From Teratosphaeria epicoccoides (taxonomy: Eukaryota > Ascomycota > Dothideomycetes > Mycosphaerellales > Teratosphaeriaceae), in NCBI GenBank assembly GCA_021401465.1, contig JADDMT010000040.1, positions 62,001-126,000 of the forward strand: DNA of 64,000 nt, written 5' to 3'. The notes beneath the pieces were generated by a model. The model did not search any database. It worked only from the letters and a program-made list of their open reading frames with translations, and was not told where the DNA came from. Below, one piece after another: positions 11,085 to 21,135 of the stretch (position 1 is its first letter; each line of letters starts with the position of its first letter). Position numbers and translations under genes: made by a program.

Positions 11085-12053
11085 TTATTGGGACAAATGG
11101 TCCGACTTTCTGATTCGCCACTCCGGATTGGCATGCGCTTCAGCATATTGCGTCAACACGTCCCAATCTTTACATTGATGCGTCGTGCCGAGACCTCGTG
11201 TGCCATCCCAAATACTGTCTCGTCCTGCAGCTACTTTCACTGAGTCGGCACCTTCCAAGGCTGTATCGCCGTAGCACATCACGGCCTGGCGCAAGTAGTC
11301 GAAACAATGCAGGATGTGACCTGTTCTGGCATGACTCCCGTGATTTGTCCTGGTGTGGATTCCGGGATCTGACTTGATAGGGTGGATAGCATGGTCTTGT
11401 AAAAATACCTGCAAGATTGATTTCTAGTCTGGTCAGCATCGCGAGGCCGTTGGACGCAGTGAGGATGGATACTCACAAGGCAGTGAAGCTGGTGAAACAC
11501 ACTTATCGAGTAATAGTAATCCGGCGGCGATAGACCGTCGTATTGAAGAGGCGGAGGCAAAGTGTACTGTCCCGGATCGTGCACAGCGACAAAGCCGTAT
11601 CCATCTACGATGCTGAACTCAGCTGAAGGTCAAAGAGCGTTGGTGTCTCGACTGACTGGGCAGAAGGTCTCGCCAATTCTGCATGATTTCATCCACCTTA
11701 GACAGCGTAAGGTCATGTTCTTCCACGTCTGCGCCAAAAGCGGAGTCGTTCATGAACAGGCGTGGCCGCGTGCCGACTGCAAGCCGTTAGCACATCGCTA
11801 TATTGCCGACAGATTGCTGCTTACGGGTTGGAATTAATCCATTGATCTCCTCGCCGACACCAGGCCTCGAGCCATACAAGGCCCTCAGCGGATGGAATAG
11901 CTGGGCGTGTATGACTGACAAGTTCCAGGCAGTCAATGCTGCAACGATAGAGACCGAACAGACGGTGGCGACCAGTATCCATGATCGCGATCCGCAGATT
12001 GCACCCGATAAGGATCCAAGCATGTCGTTTGTCGACCACTCTGCTTGCAACAT
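11085..12053 (-). CDS. UstYa-family (DUF3328) oxidase A
   Basis: UstYa-type proteins are fungal membrane-anchored oxidases that crosslink or cyclise ribosomal peptide precursors. Exons are 12053-11825, 11776-11657, 11604-11477 and 11408-11085, which sum to 266 residues. A single N-terminal membrane helix (residues about 25-45, SWILVATVCSVSIVAALTAW) is followed by a luminal domain. Both diagnostic H-x-x-H-C motifs are present: HQLHC ending at residue 158 and HILHC at 190-194 (followed by FDYLRQAVMCYGD), then the family's late HQCKDWDVL segment. The third intron falls right after HQLHCL, a common position in this family. All three introns are GT-AG and 49-68 bp, and the first two have recognisable branch-point-like sequences. 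It lies tail-to-head with gene B and near the precursor at 14.5 kb. Confidence 0.9.
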
Positions 12054-12775
12054 CTAAACTGTACGAGGTAGTCCAAGACAGCAAGAAAATGAAGTGCCTT
12101 GCGGACACTCTCCAGGACTTGCGTCAACAAATTGTTGACATTGGTGGCTATGGGACAAATGAGTTGCCAGTGATGGCACAGCTGTGCGAGTCAAAGATTC
12201 CTGGAATATCTCATCCTCGTAAAACGGCAGATGTAATGGTCACGATGGACGTGAATGCTGCTATAGCATTACAAGGAATCCCGGTATCTATCGGGCTAAC
12301 GACGAAGCCTTGGTGGCGAGAGACTCGGACCGAATCTGCACGCATCCTGGCTCTACATACTGTAGCTTGCCCGGACGTCGCCCGATCGATACGACGGTAG
12401 TGATTGCGGACGATGGGATGCTTACCGCCAGTGCAGGCCTCTCGTTCCAGCACGTCTACCTCTCTACTGGTCACTTTGTCTTGTCTAGCGGCTCGAGGAG
12501 CATTCTTTCGACCTCTGGAAGCTCGGCGAGTGCAAGAGGACCCAAGGTTGTCTCGGTACGAACGCGAGGTCTGGGTTTACCGGTTGGCTCGTCAAAGATT
12601 GCAGCTTTTCAAAGTGACAGCAATGATAGCATCGTACTGTGATGGTTTTTGCAACCGTATGCGTTGATCAATTAGTGCATATCGAATTCAACGACTAGCC
12701 TCAAGACCGGAATCTCCTTGCCGAGTTCAACGCCTCCTAATCAATGAGCGACCAAAAGGCATTACTACTGGAATC
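12054..12775. other. Intergenic between UstYa-like genes A and B
   Basis: 722 bp. A 45-codon open stretch on the minus strand (about 12640-12490, reading ...PLALAELPEVERMLLEPL) looks protein-like but has no start codon or splice partner I can find. It could be a decayed exon. Nothing else is supported. Confidence 0.4.
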
Positions 12776-13790
12776 TCAATCGAACCCGCTCCAGCTATAG
12801 TACGGTTCATCGTGGCCGACTTGACCTCGATCGTCATTCACGATCGACTTCCCATAATGATGGTTCTTGCTGAACTCCAGTACATCTTCATACTTGTGAC
12901 ATAACTTTGGCCTTGGGAAATCGAACACCGTCTCATTTCCTTTCCCGGTCCATACGAACGGAATGATGCGCAGATCACTGTCGCATATGATGTATTGTCG
13001 CAATTGATCGATGCAATGACCGATATGGAGATCCACAAGCCAGTCGGACTGTGTTTCTGGGTCAAAACTCGGGTGTTTTGTGCGAACATAGTAGTCGTGG
13101 TTATACCAAAGCCCTTGGCGGAGCATATTGATGCAGTGCAAAAAATGATGCACTTGAAGCTTGCCAGGATATCCGTCATACGGTCGATCGAAATAGTATT
13201 CATTGTCCAGCGGGACATGCTTGTCCTCGATATCGTAGAGGTGCGCATCTTCCATGGGAATGATGGTATTCGGCGCTTCGAGGGTTTGCATGTCAGTCGG
13301 GAGGCATGAGCTGGCAACTTATAGGAGTGATCGACGTACAGTATATACCAAGGTCAACCCAATATTTCTCTACCTCATCGCCCACATCTTCAGTTTTCGC
13401 AGTGTACTTGGAAAGCTTGTGATCAAAATCGTTGAAACGGTATGTTACCAGAGTTCGGTCTATCTCGTCTGCCATAAAACTCCCTACCAATGTGAGTGTT
13501 AGTAAAGGCTTTGTCGAGGCAAATTTCGGGTGAGGGCTGTTACCTAGCCGTTCCTCCCGGACGTTCCTGGGGCAAGAATCGGACTTGTGGAGCTTTGAAA
13601 GGTTTTTGGAGGCAATAATCAAGGTGAGCAGGTTTGTCAGTACCAGGACACCGGCGAAGGACCAGCACGCAGCCTTTCCCAGTAGTTGCTGGCGTCCCTT
13701 GAACGTAAGGGGGCCAGCGTGTTCCTCCTCATAGAACTCGTCGGATGTTTTGCTGTCTCCATATGTCTCATCCTCGAGAAGGCGTTCCAT
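12776..13790 (-). CDS. UstYa-family (DUF3328) oxidase B
   Basis: Second peptide-modifying oxidase candidate, 296 residues from exons 13790-13544, 13483-13340 and 13275-12776. After an acidic N-tail there is one membrane helix (about 38-58, ACWSFAGVLVLTNLLTLIIA). The luminal part has YWVDLGIY, then the two copper/iron-ligand-like motifs HHFLHC (H174-C178) followed by INMLRQ, and HIGHC (H214-C218) followed by IDQLRQYIICDSDL. The second intron (13339-13276, 64 bp) has the branch-point-like CTGAC and restores the frame exactly; without it the frame closes at a TGA. The start was chosen at MERLLEDETYG because the family begins with a short charged cytosolic tail. An in-frame Met further upstream (13904) is possible. 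It is divergent from the precursor gene, with 669 bp between start codons. Confidence 0.88.
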
Positions 13791-14459
13791 TCTTACACTT
13801 TGCACTGCTTCAGAAAGGAGAGTTTGCTCGCAGCGGAGTGTGAACGGCAAGCTCAGTGTGACCATGTCCTGGGTAGCTATGCTAGTCACTTGGCGACGGA
13901 ACATGCCTGAAGCTGTCCAGTCAAGGATCCAACCACCTTCACCACACAGGAGTCGATCGACTCACAATAGAGGGGAAGGCAAACGAAGGGCGAACTTGTT
14001 GAGCCCATGTCTTTACCAAGAGGGTCGGGGCGGCACTTGCATGCCACGTCGAGCTGTTGGCCAGCATCTCTGATCGTTTAGCTTCGTGTAGCCGACCGGG
14101 GAATTCGGTGCTACACGCTGACGAAGACTTGCGTTGATCTGCCGATGAAATGCGTACAGTCAGATACCAGAAGTTGATGCGTACCATGCTGGCTCACGAG
14201 GACATCCTAGACAAATGCCAGCATGAGATTATAGCCTGTGCAATCTTTTCCTCACAGCGCCTGTCCATGCTCCCACGGGATCGACACGGAGACACAGTGG
14301 TGCTAAGGAGACGTTATTCTGATGCATTTTGGAGAGGCGCCAAGGATCTCAGTGAAAGGCATATATACTCGCAGCCGCCGATCTACTTCAGATCGATAGC
14401 AAGCACTCTACAACTGTCAGCATTTTGTTATCGATCCAAAGATCCGAGACCCAACCAGA
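13791..14459. promoter_or_regulatory. Divergent region between oxidase B and the peptide precursor
   Basis: 669 bp between two divergent start codons in the peptide locus, so it probably contains both promoters. A good TATA-like element (ATATATA, 14361-14367) lies about 95 bp before the precursor ATG on the plus strand. It would be the place to look for the site of a pathway regulator; I cannot name one. Confidence 0.6.
14361..14367 (+). promoter_or_regulatory. TATA-like element of the precursor gene
   Basis: ATATATA, about 93-99 bp before the precursor start codon. This suits a core promoter with a 5' leader of roughly 60-70 nt. Confidence 0.5.
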
Positions 14460-14908
14460 ATGAAGTCGGTCATCGCTTTGGCCGTGAGCCTTGGCCTGCT
14501 CACAATTTCACCGTCGGTCGGAGCTGTAAGTCTCCATATACCTCATTACCATCCAAGGTTCCACGGCCTGACCCCAATACCGCAGCTGCCAGCCCCCGTC
14601 GAGCACAAGAAGGATCCTCAAGGCTATGGCTACTACGCGGAGTACTATAGCGGCTATTCCCCCGCGGAGGAGGGAGCTGACGTTGAGGAGAAGCGCAATG
14701 CTGTGAGCTGGACAAAGGCGCCGTCAGAATGTCGACCAATCTAATCTCAATGTCGCAGCTGCCAGCCCCCGTCGAGCACAAAAAAGATCCTCAAGGCTAT
14801 GGCTACTACGCGGGATACTATAGCGGCTATTCCCCCGCGGAGGAGGGAGCTGACGTTGAGGAGAAACGCGAAGCTCACGGCTCTGCTGTGGAGGATTCTG
14901 AGAAGTAG
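14460..14908 (+). CDS. Secretory precursor of a UstYa-type ribosomal peptide, two core repeats
   Basis: Predicted 110-residue substrate of the neighbouring oxidases. Exon 1 (14460-14525) encodes exactly a 22-residue signal peptide (MKSVIALAVSLGLLTISPSV, then GA). Exon 2 (14586-14702) and exon 3 (14759-14908) each encode one 39-residue unit. A unit opens LPAPVEHKKDPQG, continues with the Tyr-rich core (GYYSGY or EYYSGY), then SPAEEGADVE and a kexin-like EKR (Lys-Arg at 58-59 and 97-98). The two units differ only at core residue 41/80 (Glu or Gly) and just after the Lys-Arg (Asn or Glu). Both introns are phase 0 and GT-AG. Signal peptide, tandem cores, Lys-Arg sites and UstYa neighbours together match fungal dikaritin precursors. 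An alpha-pheromone-type precursor has a similar layout but not these neighbours. The mature product is not known. Confidence 0.87.
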
Positions 14909-15772
14909 CCGGCAGCGGGCGAAATCGCGAGTGTCGAACTCTGTCGTGTATGGACGTTGCAGCCAGAGGACTGATGCTGAATCTCGCGACACGCAACTTA
15001 TCTGACGGCCGGAGACGAGAATGTATTGTCTTTCCTATTCCATTGTGTTCAGATACTGCGATGTATTCAACGTCGACCGCCTGCATATCCATGATCCGAG
15101 CGAGATTTTGTGCCCAGAAGCGGGACATCGCAATGCTCGATCGTGCACTGGACCGAGTGACATTGTGTTAAGCATTGAAGGACTCAGCACCGACCCCGCA
15201 AGCTTCGGCCGTGCCACGTTGGCGCATGTGAGCCAGGATTCAGGGTCTGGTATAGCGCTCCCCGAGCCTTCGATTGCCGCCCGGAACTTGGCGTCCGGAA
15301 TGACTAACGTCACACAGGGCGGTCGTCGACCTCCGAGCATGATACCGCCGCCGCTAGATACTCGGGCTCAAGGTGGTCACCGCTGTTCTGCAAAGGTCAG
15401 CCCATGGCGTGGTTTGAACCATGGTCGAGGCTGCGTTGCATCTTCGAATCAAAGTGCATGAGAATTCCAACCCTCGATGCTTCCAATGAGCGATGTGAAT
15501 TCGATTTTTCAGGCCAAGGCATTTATTGCACTAGCAACTGGAGCCTTACCGCCTCGCATTTGAGAGAGACATGTTGCAAAGCAGGTCTTGCATCCTTACA
15601 TATCGAACCCAGACCGGGGATGACTTGTCCCGAAAGAATACCCAAAGCGCCTCGTTTCTGCTTCGCTCGAAGAAGCCGCACCTCGATCGTCCCTTTGGCA
15701 TATCTGCGAAAGAAGCTGGCAACACACCATCTCTCCTCGCCGACCGGAAGCCCATATCGACGATCTTGTCTA
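14909..15772. other. Intergenic inside the peptide locus, no confident gene
   Basis: 864 bp. Open frames up to about 145 codons occur on the plus strand (15021-15461) but show no family, signal peptide or repeat. No second precursor copy is seen. Confidence 0.45.
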
Positions 15773-16862
15773 TCAGTCGACGATATTGACTTTGCCGAGT
15801 CCCGATAGAGTATGCTTATTTGACATCTTACGAGCACTTGCCCAGTCGTGAATCTTCTCGAAATCACGACACGTATGCACGGAAGTAGCATCAAGTATGA
15901 GTTGATTACCGAATCGCTTCCATTGCATTGGCGTCAGATCGGCGTGACATTGGAGAGATTGGCGGATATACTCGACACAATGTGCTGATGGTACCCTTCG
16001 ATCAGCAGGAATTGCTTGCTTATGCAGTAATGGGCCATACTGACCAGTGTGCATGTGTATATCCGGTCCGTGATGGCCATCGAAGACACTCGCATAGTAA
16101 GATGGGTCGAGGGCTTGTCGAAGTCGGTTCTATGCTCTCGTTAGAGGAATGCGCTACCTTCTGATACCGCAAAGTGTGCTCTATACCAGGCAATGCAGGG
16201 AATGGAAAACATCCAGCCTGATCTCAAGGTCAACATCGTTCAACTCTCGGGGGTGTTCCAATTGCCGTGCCGCATCGCGTACCCCGTAAGATACTCATGA
16301 GTATCTGACCATTGAAACGTTCGGCCGATTTCATCCATGGCTTCCGATGGATCCAGATCAATATTCAGTCCTATCTAATGTTACGTCTGGCCAAATTTCA
16401 TTCGATGAAGCAGACTCACCATAGAGTAGTCGTTGCCACGCACCATCGACATCTGGTGATGGTGGGCCCGAATATGTCTCGTCCGTGGAAAGATTCTGCA
16501 TCTGGTAATTGCCGTCCTCGTCAAGAATTATTGCGCCTTCGAATTGGTACTCTATGAGATCGATACTTGAGCGGACGTGCTCTATATTCAGCGTATCAGC
16601 GAGCTGTGGCTTGATCTGGAAGCGGCAGGCGAAAGAACAACATACTCAAGTCCGTGCGAAACCCTTGCTCGTACGACCCCGTTCCATGCCGCCATGTCTG
16701 TGAGGCCCCAAGTATGCTGCCTAACAGAACATTCAAGAACACGGAGAAGATTACGAGGCACCACAGCCATATTGGCTTTTGGTCAGAGCCAAGTTTTGAT
16801 CCCGCCTGCTTATCCTCCCATTCATCCTCGGCAACGCCTGGCAATGGGATGTAAGTGGGCAT
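15773..16862 (-). CDS. UstYa-family (DUF3328) oxidase C
   Basis: Third UstYa-type oxidase, 264 residues in six exons: 16862-16646, 16581-16420, 16370-16283, 16217-16187, 16129-16045 and 15984-15773. An acidic cytosolic tail (MPTYIPLPGVAEDEWEDKQ) precedes one membrane helix (about 31-52, IWLWCLVIFSVFLNVLLGSI). Then come YSGPPSPDVDGAWQRLLYG, YLTG joined to LDVFHSLHC (H161-C165) across the third intron, NRLRQALDPSYY, HTAHC (H193-C197) followed by VEYIRQSLQCHAD, and the late HTCRDFEKIHDWA. The fourth exon is only 31 nt and carries most of the first motif. Read without the third intron (16282-16218) the gene looks frameshifted. With it, every junction keeps frame. It is convergent with the precursor gene. 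Confidence 0.88.
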
Positions 16863-18574
16863 GCCGGCAGCGCTCTGTCCGTCGAGACCTCTAATGAGGC
16901 GTGTTATGTGGCCTGATACTATGACAGCAGCGCGTCTCGCAGGTGCTAGAAGCAATTCGTCGTGATCCGAACAGACCAAGAACTTCCTAGTAGTTGCACA
17001 CTCTCGGAATGGGCTTCAGGCAGGAAATGCAAGGGCTGTTCGTAGACGAGCGGAAAGACTGTGGTGCATGGCGATCGATGGGTATCGCGTGAGGGTGTGG
17101 AGGCAGTCTCTGTCCACAAGCGGTCCCGAGCTAGCCTCACCTGTTCGCGAGCATGTACCTCCAGTATGCGCCAAGCTAGGACGGCAAGTAATGCAAATGT
17201 CTGGTTGTAGCGTACACAGTATCGAGGCGGCCTGGGCGTTCGCAATCCATCATAGTAGACCAGAATCTATCGGCGAGGAAAAGGCGACTGAGCTGTCAGT
17301 CCGTCAGTATTATTGCTGATCCCAGCTGACGCCCATTGCTTGAGATTGTCACCTGCTGTAATTCGTTCGTCATGCGTTGGAGCTGGTCGTTCGACACACG
17401 CGAAGACAGCACATGGAATCCGCCGTGGCTCGTACTTCATGCTTCTCTCCTTGAGCAAAAGATCGACATCCACGGCGTTTCGACGGCCGGAATTTTCGGC
17501 TAAATCTGGATGGATTAGCATGGTACGAGAGTACCAGGATACTATGGATCGAGACCAGTCGGTGTCATCAAATTTCGATGCTTCAAGTCTTGTGATGTGG
17601 AGGGCGTGATGGCGCTACATGTACCCGGAGATACTGCATATGAGAGTGACGTTCTTCTAGGGCATCATCGCTGCATTGAGGTACGAGGGATAAGCATGCA
17701 CACAATGCCAGAGACTCATTGCATGAGAGTCACTAAGGATGCGGGTGGAGGTGCCATGTGCTGTCGCGGTACTGCGGTGGTGATTGGAAAGAGAGGCCTG
17801 GCCTCCTACAGCCAGAGGGAGGCATGCAGCAGCTTGCAGCAGACTATGCCTAGCTTGCTAGGTACCACCGTTGGAGAAGTCCATGACCGTACAGCATCTG
17901 TGTATGTCAGGTGCTGGTCAGAGCCCAGCCCTGGCGACTAGCCCTGAACAGCATACCCCCAGCCTGACATGAGCCCATCAACCACCTGCTTGCAACTGCT
18001 GATGCAAACTCGATGAGACTCGACGAGATTCGGCAAACCTCACTTCGTGCGTCGTGTCAGAGACCGAGTGTTTGCAGCGTCGGCTCGTTCTCGCACCAGT
18101 GATGAGAGACGATGGCATACCGCGGTACCTGCTGGGTTGTAAATGTTGGAGTCGCCTGCCGGCGATGCGCAGTCGAGCGCAGGGAAACACGGATACGCAT
18201 CGTGACTGGAAGAATGAGATTCGCCCTGGTCACCTCGTCTGCAACGGGAGGAGGCGGTGCAACTCGCTACTGCGAATTATGTGAGTCGTCGTACTGCAGG
18301 GTGGCGACTATGCGGCACTTGTCCATATTGAAGCCAAAAAAGATGCTCCTGCGGAGGAAATGTGTCTCAGTAGCTCCTCCGAAATTGGCCAACATCACAG
18401 ACATCCGCTGATATTACGAAAAGAAAACATTTTCTGAAAATCTGGGTACAGCCGCACCATGCACCTCGGCAGTATACATATAGTCCGCCTTGTCCATGTC
18501 CGAGCTCTGCCATCCACAAGAATGGAGTCGATGCTTTCCAAGTTCCATATGCCAGGTAGGTGCGCAATTCTTAC
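16863..18574. other. Gene-poor stretch beside the peptide locus
   Basis: 1.7 kb. Short open frames exist (for example minus 17521-17267 and 17245-16946, plus 17597-17941 and 18112-18411), but none shows a signal peptide, repeat, membrane helix of the UstYa type or recognisable domain. I find no methyltransferase, tyrosinase, peptidase or transporter here that would complete a known peptide pathway. Confidence 0.45.
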
Positions 18575-19247
18575 CTACAGCCAAAACCGTACCAATTGCT
18601 CAACTTTTACAGCAGTTTTGATCACAATCCAAAAAGTGCATCTTATCGGGCAATTGCAGAAGATCGACACCTGATATTGCGTGTCGTCTGAGCAATTGTT
18701 GCTGCGGCAGAGAATCGAAGTTGGTTCTGGGGCCCAATATGTGCCCTCAGTCGTAAGGTGAGCTTCCTCGTCGACCCCGCCACAGCAAAGATTGTTTGCA
18801 TGACAAAAAGCCAAGATACGGACTGTCTGAGCAATGACAATAATGGATACGCCTTACTATTTCAGGATTGAATCAGCAGACATTCTCGCAGTTGGAACGC
18901 GTCTTGAATATGGAATGGTAGGCACTTACACATTGCGTTGTGGTGGTCCCATCGGCGCACACGCAAAGCTGTCCACAGGTACCCGTAGTTTTACTCTGTG
19001 TGCACTCAGCGTCAGCAGACGGTACGAGCAATTGCACGGCGGAGGAGAGGGAAGAGGCGGAGGCCAGAACAGCAAAGGGAGGCTCAAGGGCTCGAACGAT
19101 CTTGGTGTGTAGAGTTCGGGTCTGAAGACGTACCCCATCGGCACAAGTGCCCCAGCATATCTGCCTTTTGTCTAGGGGGCTGCGCGGTGCAGCTAGCACG
19201 GCGAGCATTGGGAGCGACAACATTGCGAGAATGTTTGCGAACTGCAT
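18575..19247 (-). CDS. Small secreted cysteine-rich protein, effector-like
   Basis: Model of about 146 residues: exon 1 19247-19134, exon 2 19004-18930 (or starting 18995), exon 3 18826-18575. Exon 1 encodes a signal peptide (MQFANILAMLSLPMLAVLAA), a short pro-region ending in a kexin-like Lys27-Arg28, and ICWGTCADG. Exon 2 adds GTCGQLCVCADGTTTTQC. The exon 3 link (GTAAGT donor at 18929, TCAG acceptor at 18827) continues a Cys-rich frame including FCHANNLCCGG and IFCNCPIRC, for about 15 cysteines in all. Exons 1 and 2 are well supported. The exon 3 link and the true C-terminus are less sure; without exon 3 the frame stops soon after exon 2. I recognise no family. Size, signal, Lys-Arg and cysteines are typical of fungal effectors or antimicrobial proteins. 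No toxic activity can be inferred. Confidence 0.55.
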
Positions 19248-20241
19248 GTTTCCAAAGGACGATCGACTGAGATGAGGATCGTTAAGGTGTTGGCTTAATG
19301 GCGAGCTCAGTGTGATAGGAGAGAACACGATCGAGGCGGACGGACGGCGCTCTTTATGCTGCCCGAGTAGTCCTGTTAGCACGGGCCTTGGGGTCTTTCT
19401 ACTCGAAGAGTCATTGGTCGATGCGTTTGTCATCAGAGAATTGGCGCATGCAGGTTTGAGACAGGCTGCTGCACTCTGAGACTCCAACAGAATGGGTTCT
19501 GCATTGCGATTGCGTCACGGGCCCCTCGATAGTGCTTTCGGGACAAGGTCAAAGACGTTTCCAAGACGAGGATGCCATGCTGAGAGCCGCTCGTCGCCAA
19601 CGCGAAACCAAGATGAGGGTAAGGGTATTTGGACTAGGGTATACGTCCACGGCCGGCCACATCAGTAGAATCATGAAGTGAAGCCATGCTTGGGAGATAA
19701 GATGCCAATGACGCGAATGTCGTTGGCAGCTGGCAGCTCCCACGATCTTCTGGACAAAGACCCGAGAGACACAGTCGGAACTGGCGGTGCTGATGCGCGT
19801 GAGTTGATATCGGAGCGGCGAAACTCTTTTCCTGGCTCCCGGAGCCCAGAACTCTACAAGCGGTCTTCCTCCATCACCGGACACAACACTCGCATAGATT
19901 TCTCTGGCATTCCCAAGATCTTGCTCTGTCAATCCCAAACCACGTCAGGACCACGCGGTCACGCAGTGGCAAAATAGCCTTACGCAGTCACACGGCACAG
20001 CCGCCAATGAGTCACGCCACAGGCTTCCATCCAGGCCCGACGTCTGGCTGGTGGAATTTTCCGAGCCACACAGCATGAGTCTTGGTAAGATCTGGCGGCG
20101 GCTTCCGAACGATGACTGATCTTGATGAATGGCAAGTAAAAATACAAGAGTGTTGGCACCCAGCAGCGCAAGCAGGTAAGAACGCAACTCCCGTCTACAC
20201 CTGTCTCGATAGCTTCCCACTTCCGCATCCAGACAGCAAGA
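19248..20241. other. Intergenic, no confident gene
   Basis: About 1 kb. The longest frame (minus 19938-19549) has no recognisable domain. Nothing else is supported. Confidence 0.45.
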
Positions 20242-20613
20242 ATGGGCTACAGTCACAACAGGAAGCGAACTCGTCACAGGCCGGTGAAGCGAAATCGCAG
20301 GGCGCTGGATCCCGAGCCCAGTCCCGTTCAATCAGGTCCGCAAGCGCCTGGAGGCACATCTCTGCCAACGCCGCGGGCGATTCCGTCGATCCAAGCGCCG
20401 CTTCTCTCCTCGTACCTTCGCGATCACTCTTCCCCACATCTTGGTCTGCCTCCACTCGACAACAAACGTGCCAGACCCGCCGCAGGAAGCCCAGAATGTA
20501 GGATTTTCGGGGGGCTGGAAGGCGAAGCGGATGCGGAGAATTTGAAAGGACGCATGTTGGACGTCGTCTTGCGTCTCTTCCATGGATTGGATTACGATGA
20601 CGGGACGGCGTAG
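20242..20613 (+). CDS. Hypothetical 123-residue protein
   Basis: Single-exon ORF with a basic start (MGYSHNRKRTRHRPVKRNRR), a Pro/Ser-rich middle and a better-folded-looking acidic C-terminus (CRIFGGLEGEADAENLKGRM, then LDVVLRLFHGLDYDD). I do not recognise the family. The basic head suggests nuclear or nucleic-acid contact, but that is weak. Competing minus-strand frames over the same bases are less protein-like. Confidence 0.45.
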   Translation: MGYSHNRKRTRHRPVKRNRRALDPEPSPVQSGPQAPGGTSLPTPRAIPSIQAPLLSSYLRDHSSPHLGLPPLDNKRARPAAGSPECRIFGGLEGEADAENLKGRMLDVVLRLFHGLDYDDGTA

Positions 20614-21135
20614 CGCTGCCTCGTTTGCTTGCTTCTCCAGCGGTCACGTGAGACGAAAACAATCAAGGTGCTCAGAACTGTCAGGTTCGAGTTGGCCAGC
20701 TCCGACAATATCACCATCATTGTCAACCTATTCAGACCGAGCGAGTCTGACTGGCACCGAGGGGTGACTGCTGGAGAAGTGCGGGCTTGGTCTTTAAGCG
20801 GTGGGAGGTAGCGTCGAGTAGGATGCCATGGGTTTGTGCGGTAGCAGGGAGGCCTGGAGGATCAGGAGGGCATGTATAAGTGTTTGGTCTGCGACGCGGG
20901 ACAACTGGCTCCGTTCTTCACACTGGCACAGGACAACATTCTGGCTCACGCGTGGTTCATGTATAGAATTGCATGGTGTCCGACGTTGAAATCATGGCGT
21001 TCCCACTCGCGCTGATGGTTCTCGTGTCTCGAAACGTCTCTGCCTTCGCACGGCAAGCCTCATCTTCGACACTACGTAAACGCTGACATTGTCGCTGAGC
21101 AACCACATATATCCCTGAAAACAACATCCTCCCAT
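20614..21135. other. Intergenic, nothing recognised
   Basis: 522 bp between the 3' ends of the hypothetical gene (plus) and sda1 (minus). No supported feature. Confidence 0.5.

Noticed and set aside
12490..12640. 45-codon open stretch between oxidases A and B
   Set aside because: Looks protein-like but lacks a start codon, splice sites and a family; kept only as a possible decayed exon.
13276..13339. Apparent premature stop in oxidase B after WVDLGIY
   Set aside because: The stop lies within a 64-bp intron with a branch-point-like CTGAC; splicing continues the frame to both His-Cys motifs.
14460..14908. Precursor read as an alpha-type mating pheromone
   Set aside because: Signal peptide and Lys-Arg repeats fit, but the unit is long and Tyr/Glu-rich and lies among UstYa oxidases, which point to a modified peptide.
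16218..16282. Apparent one-base frameshift (loss of a C in a C run) in oxidase C
   Set aside because: A 65-bp GT-AG intron at exactly this place joins YLTG to LDVFHSLHC in frame, as in the family, so the gene is intact.
19549..19938. Minus-strand 129-codon ORF
   Set aside because: No domain, signal or conserved-looking block; consistent with a chance frame.
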